The notes under the pieces were generated by a model. That model saw only the letters and a list, made by a program, of their open reading frames with translations. It had not been told where the DNA came from and did no database searches. Positions 4,049 to 5,125 of a DNA stretch of 5,125 bases are shown in pieces. Source of the stretch: an uncultured Oscillospiraceae bacterium (lineage in GTDB: Bacteria > Bacillota_A > Clostridia > Oscillospirales > Oscillospiraceae); contig CAAGIU010000141.1 of assembly GCA_900770015.1 (NCBI GenBank), forward strand, positions 1 to 5,125, read 5' to 3'. The translations under genes and the position numbers were made by a program. The first letter of the stretch is position 1, and each line of letters starts with the position of its first letter.

Positions 4049-5104
4049 ATGGCATACAAGTCTTTCAAAAACAGCGGCGGAACAGTGAATGTGGACCTTG
4101 GGGACCTGAACCCAAAGCAGAAGCTGTTTTGCCAGGCCAGGACGCGATATGTGGCTTACGGCGGCGCCCGTGGCGGCGGTAAGACACACGTCCTGAGGGT
4201 GAAAGCCTTTGGCGGTGCGCTGACCTATCCTGGCATCCGTATTCTTATCGTCCGGCGGGAGTACCCGGAATTGGAGCAAAACATTATCCTCCCTATGCGG
4301 AAGATGATCCCGGCGGAGCTGGCTACCTATAACGGTGCTATGCGGATGATGTTCTTTGCAAACGGCTCCACCATCAAATTCGGTCATTACGGGCCGAATG
4401 ACGATGTGGAGTACCAGGGCCTTGAATTTGACTGGATTTTCATTGAGGAAGCTACCCAGTTCACGGAATCGCAGTTCCGTACCCTTGGCGCCTGTCTGCG
4501 TGGCGCGACGAAAATTCCGCGCCGCATGTATCTGACCTGCAACCCTGGAGGAATCGGCCATCTGTGGGTAAAGCGCCTGTTCGTCACCCGTCAGTACCGG
4601 GATGGTGAGCGCGGGGAGGATTACACCTTTATCCCCGCAACGGTTGATGATAACCCCCAGCTGCTGGAAGCCTCCCCAGAGTATAAGCAGATGCTGGACC
4701 TTCTCCCGGAAGATGTGCGCAGGGCATGGCGATATGGCGATTGGGACGCTCTGGCTGGTACGTTCTTCCCGGAGTTTCGCAAGGAAACCCATGTTATCAA
4801 GCCGTTTTACCGTATCCCGTCTGAGTGGCGGAAATACAGAGTATTCGACTATGGCCTTGATATGTTCGCCTGCCTCTGGATCGCTGTGGACTTTGACGGG
4901 CGGGCCTATGTGTATCGGGAAGTGCAGCAAAGCGGTCTTATCGTCAGTGAGGCCGCCAGGCTGGCGCTGGACCTGACGCCTGCATGGGAACATATCGAAT
5001 GTACCATTGCGCCGCCGGATATGTGGAACCGGCAGAAGGACAGCGGAAAGAGCATGGCGGAGCTGTTCGCAGAAAATGGCCTTGGCCTTCTGCGGGCCAG
5101 CAAC
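4049..5104 (+). CDS. terL: terminase large subunit, 3'-truncated
   Basis: This is the ATPase/nuclease that pumps DNA into the procapsid and cuts it. There are 352 codons with no stop before the insert ends, so the frame is open. Visible motifs in order are a Q-like motif LNPKQKLF (20-27), Walker A GGARGGGKT (38-46), Walker B DWIFIEEA (128-135, with the catalytic Glu at 133/134), coupling motif TCNPGG (163-168), and linker YGDWDALAGTFFPEF (229-243). The nuclease domain begins with D267-Y-G-L-D, whose first Asp should bind metal. The remaining nuclease acidic residues are beyond the insert end; about 80-150 residues are probably missing. The start at 4049 has AAAGGTGA close upstream (4037-4044). 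Residues RSEEHTS after N352 would come from adapter, not phage. Placement downstream of the capsid gene is unusual. Confidence 0.95.
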
Positions 5105-5125
5105 AGATCGGAAGAGCACACGTCT
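5105..5125. other. Illumina adapter remnant (3' end)
   Basis: These 21 bases begin AGATCGGAAGAGC and continue as the TruSeq index adapter. Translated in the terL frame they give RSEEHTS, a well-known adapter artefact tail. Real phage sequence ends at 5104. Confidence 0.98.

Noticed and set aside
3078..4055. Reverse-strand frame of 325 residues
   Set aside because: It is the shadow of the capsid gene, kept open by the strong codon bias there. It has no ribosome site or recognisable protein pattern.
4022..5119. Reverse-strand frame of 365 residues starting MLFRS
   Set aside because: It is antisense to terL, whose ATPase motifs are all present. Its first residues are translated from the adapter, a known artefact start.
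1..5125. 13-bp inverted terminal repeat (6-18 and 5105-5117)
   Set aside because: It is the shared stem of the Illumina forked adapter, not a phage terminal repeat.

Overview
This window is a fragment of a tailed, double-stranded DNA bacteriophage (or a prophage of one). It holds a tRNA cluster followed by DNA-packaging and capsid genes. Purine-rich Shine-Dalgarno sites before almost every gene, roughly 55-60% GC, and protein styles seen in phages and prophages of gut Clostridia/Firmicutes suggest such a host. That is an inference from sequence style, not from a database search. The fragment is one sequenced insert: bases 1-18 and 5105-5125 are Illumina TruSeq-type adapter, so true phage DNA runs from 19 to 5104.

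Layout. (1) 19-707 is an RNA region: a 5'-truncated CAU tRNA, a 14-codon Cys/Lys/Gly microprotein gene, a 63-nt tRNA-like gene with no anticodon arm, about 200 nt of structured sequence without a gene, then tRNA-Tyr(GUA), an irregular Ser-type tRNA and tRNA-Ser(GCU). (2) 731-2023 is a tightly coupled four-gene run: small terminase, a small single-pass membrane protein, a 152-residue protein likely to belong to the virion or neck, and a 62-residue zinc ribbon. It ends at a very long intrinsic terminator (2045-2106). (3) 2114-3980 carries duplicated hairpin-forming repeats, a scaffold protein and the major capsid protein, closed by a second strong terminator (3992-4016). (4) 4049-5104 is the large terminase ATPase/nuclease, cut by the end of the insert.

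How it works together. Scaffold and capsid protein would build the procapsid. The small terminase recognises the genome and the large terminase pumps it in through a portal, which is not in this window. Terminators on both sides of the scaffold-capsid pair suggest that it is expressed separately from the terminase genes. The tRNAs probably support late translation or replace host tRNAs during infection.

Most notable points: the anticodon-less tRNA-like gene, the microprotein between tRNAs, the large terminase lying downstream of the capsid gene instead of beside the small terminase, the same D-x-F-x-x-G-W motif at both ends of the scaffold, and the zinc-ribbon gene directly followed by a 24-position hairpin.
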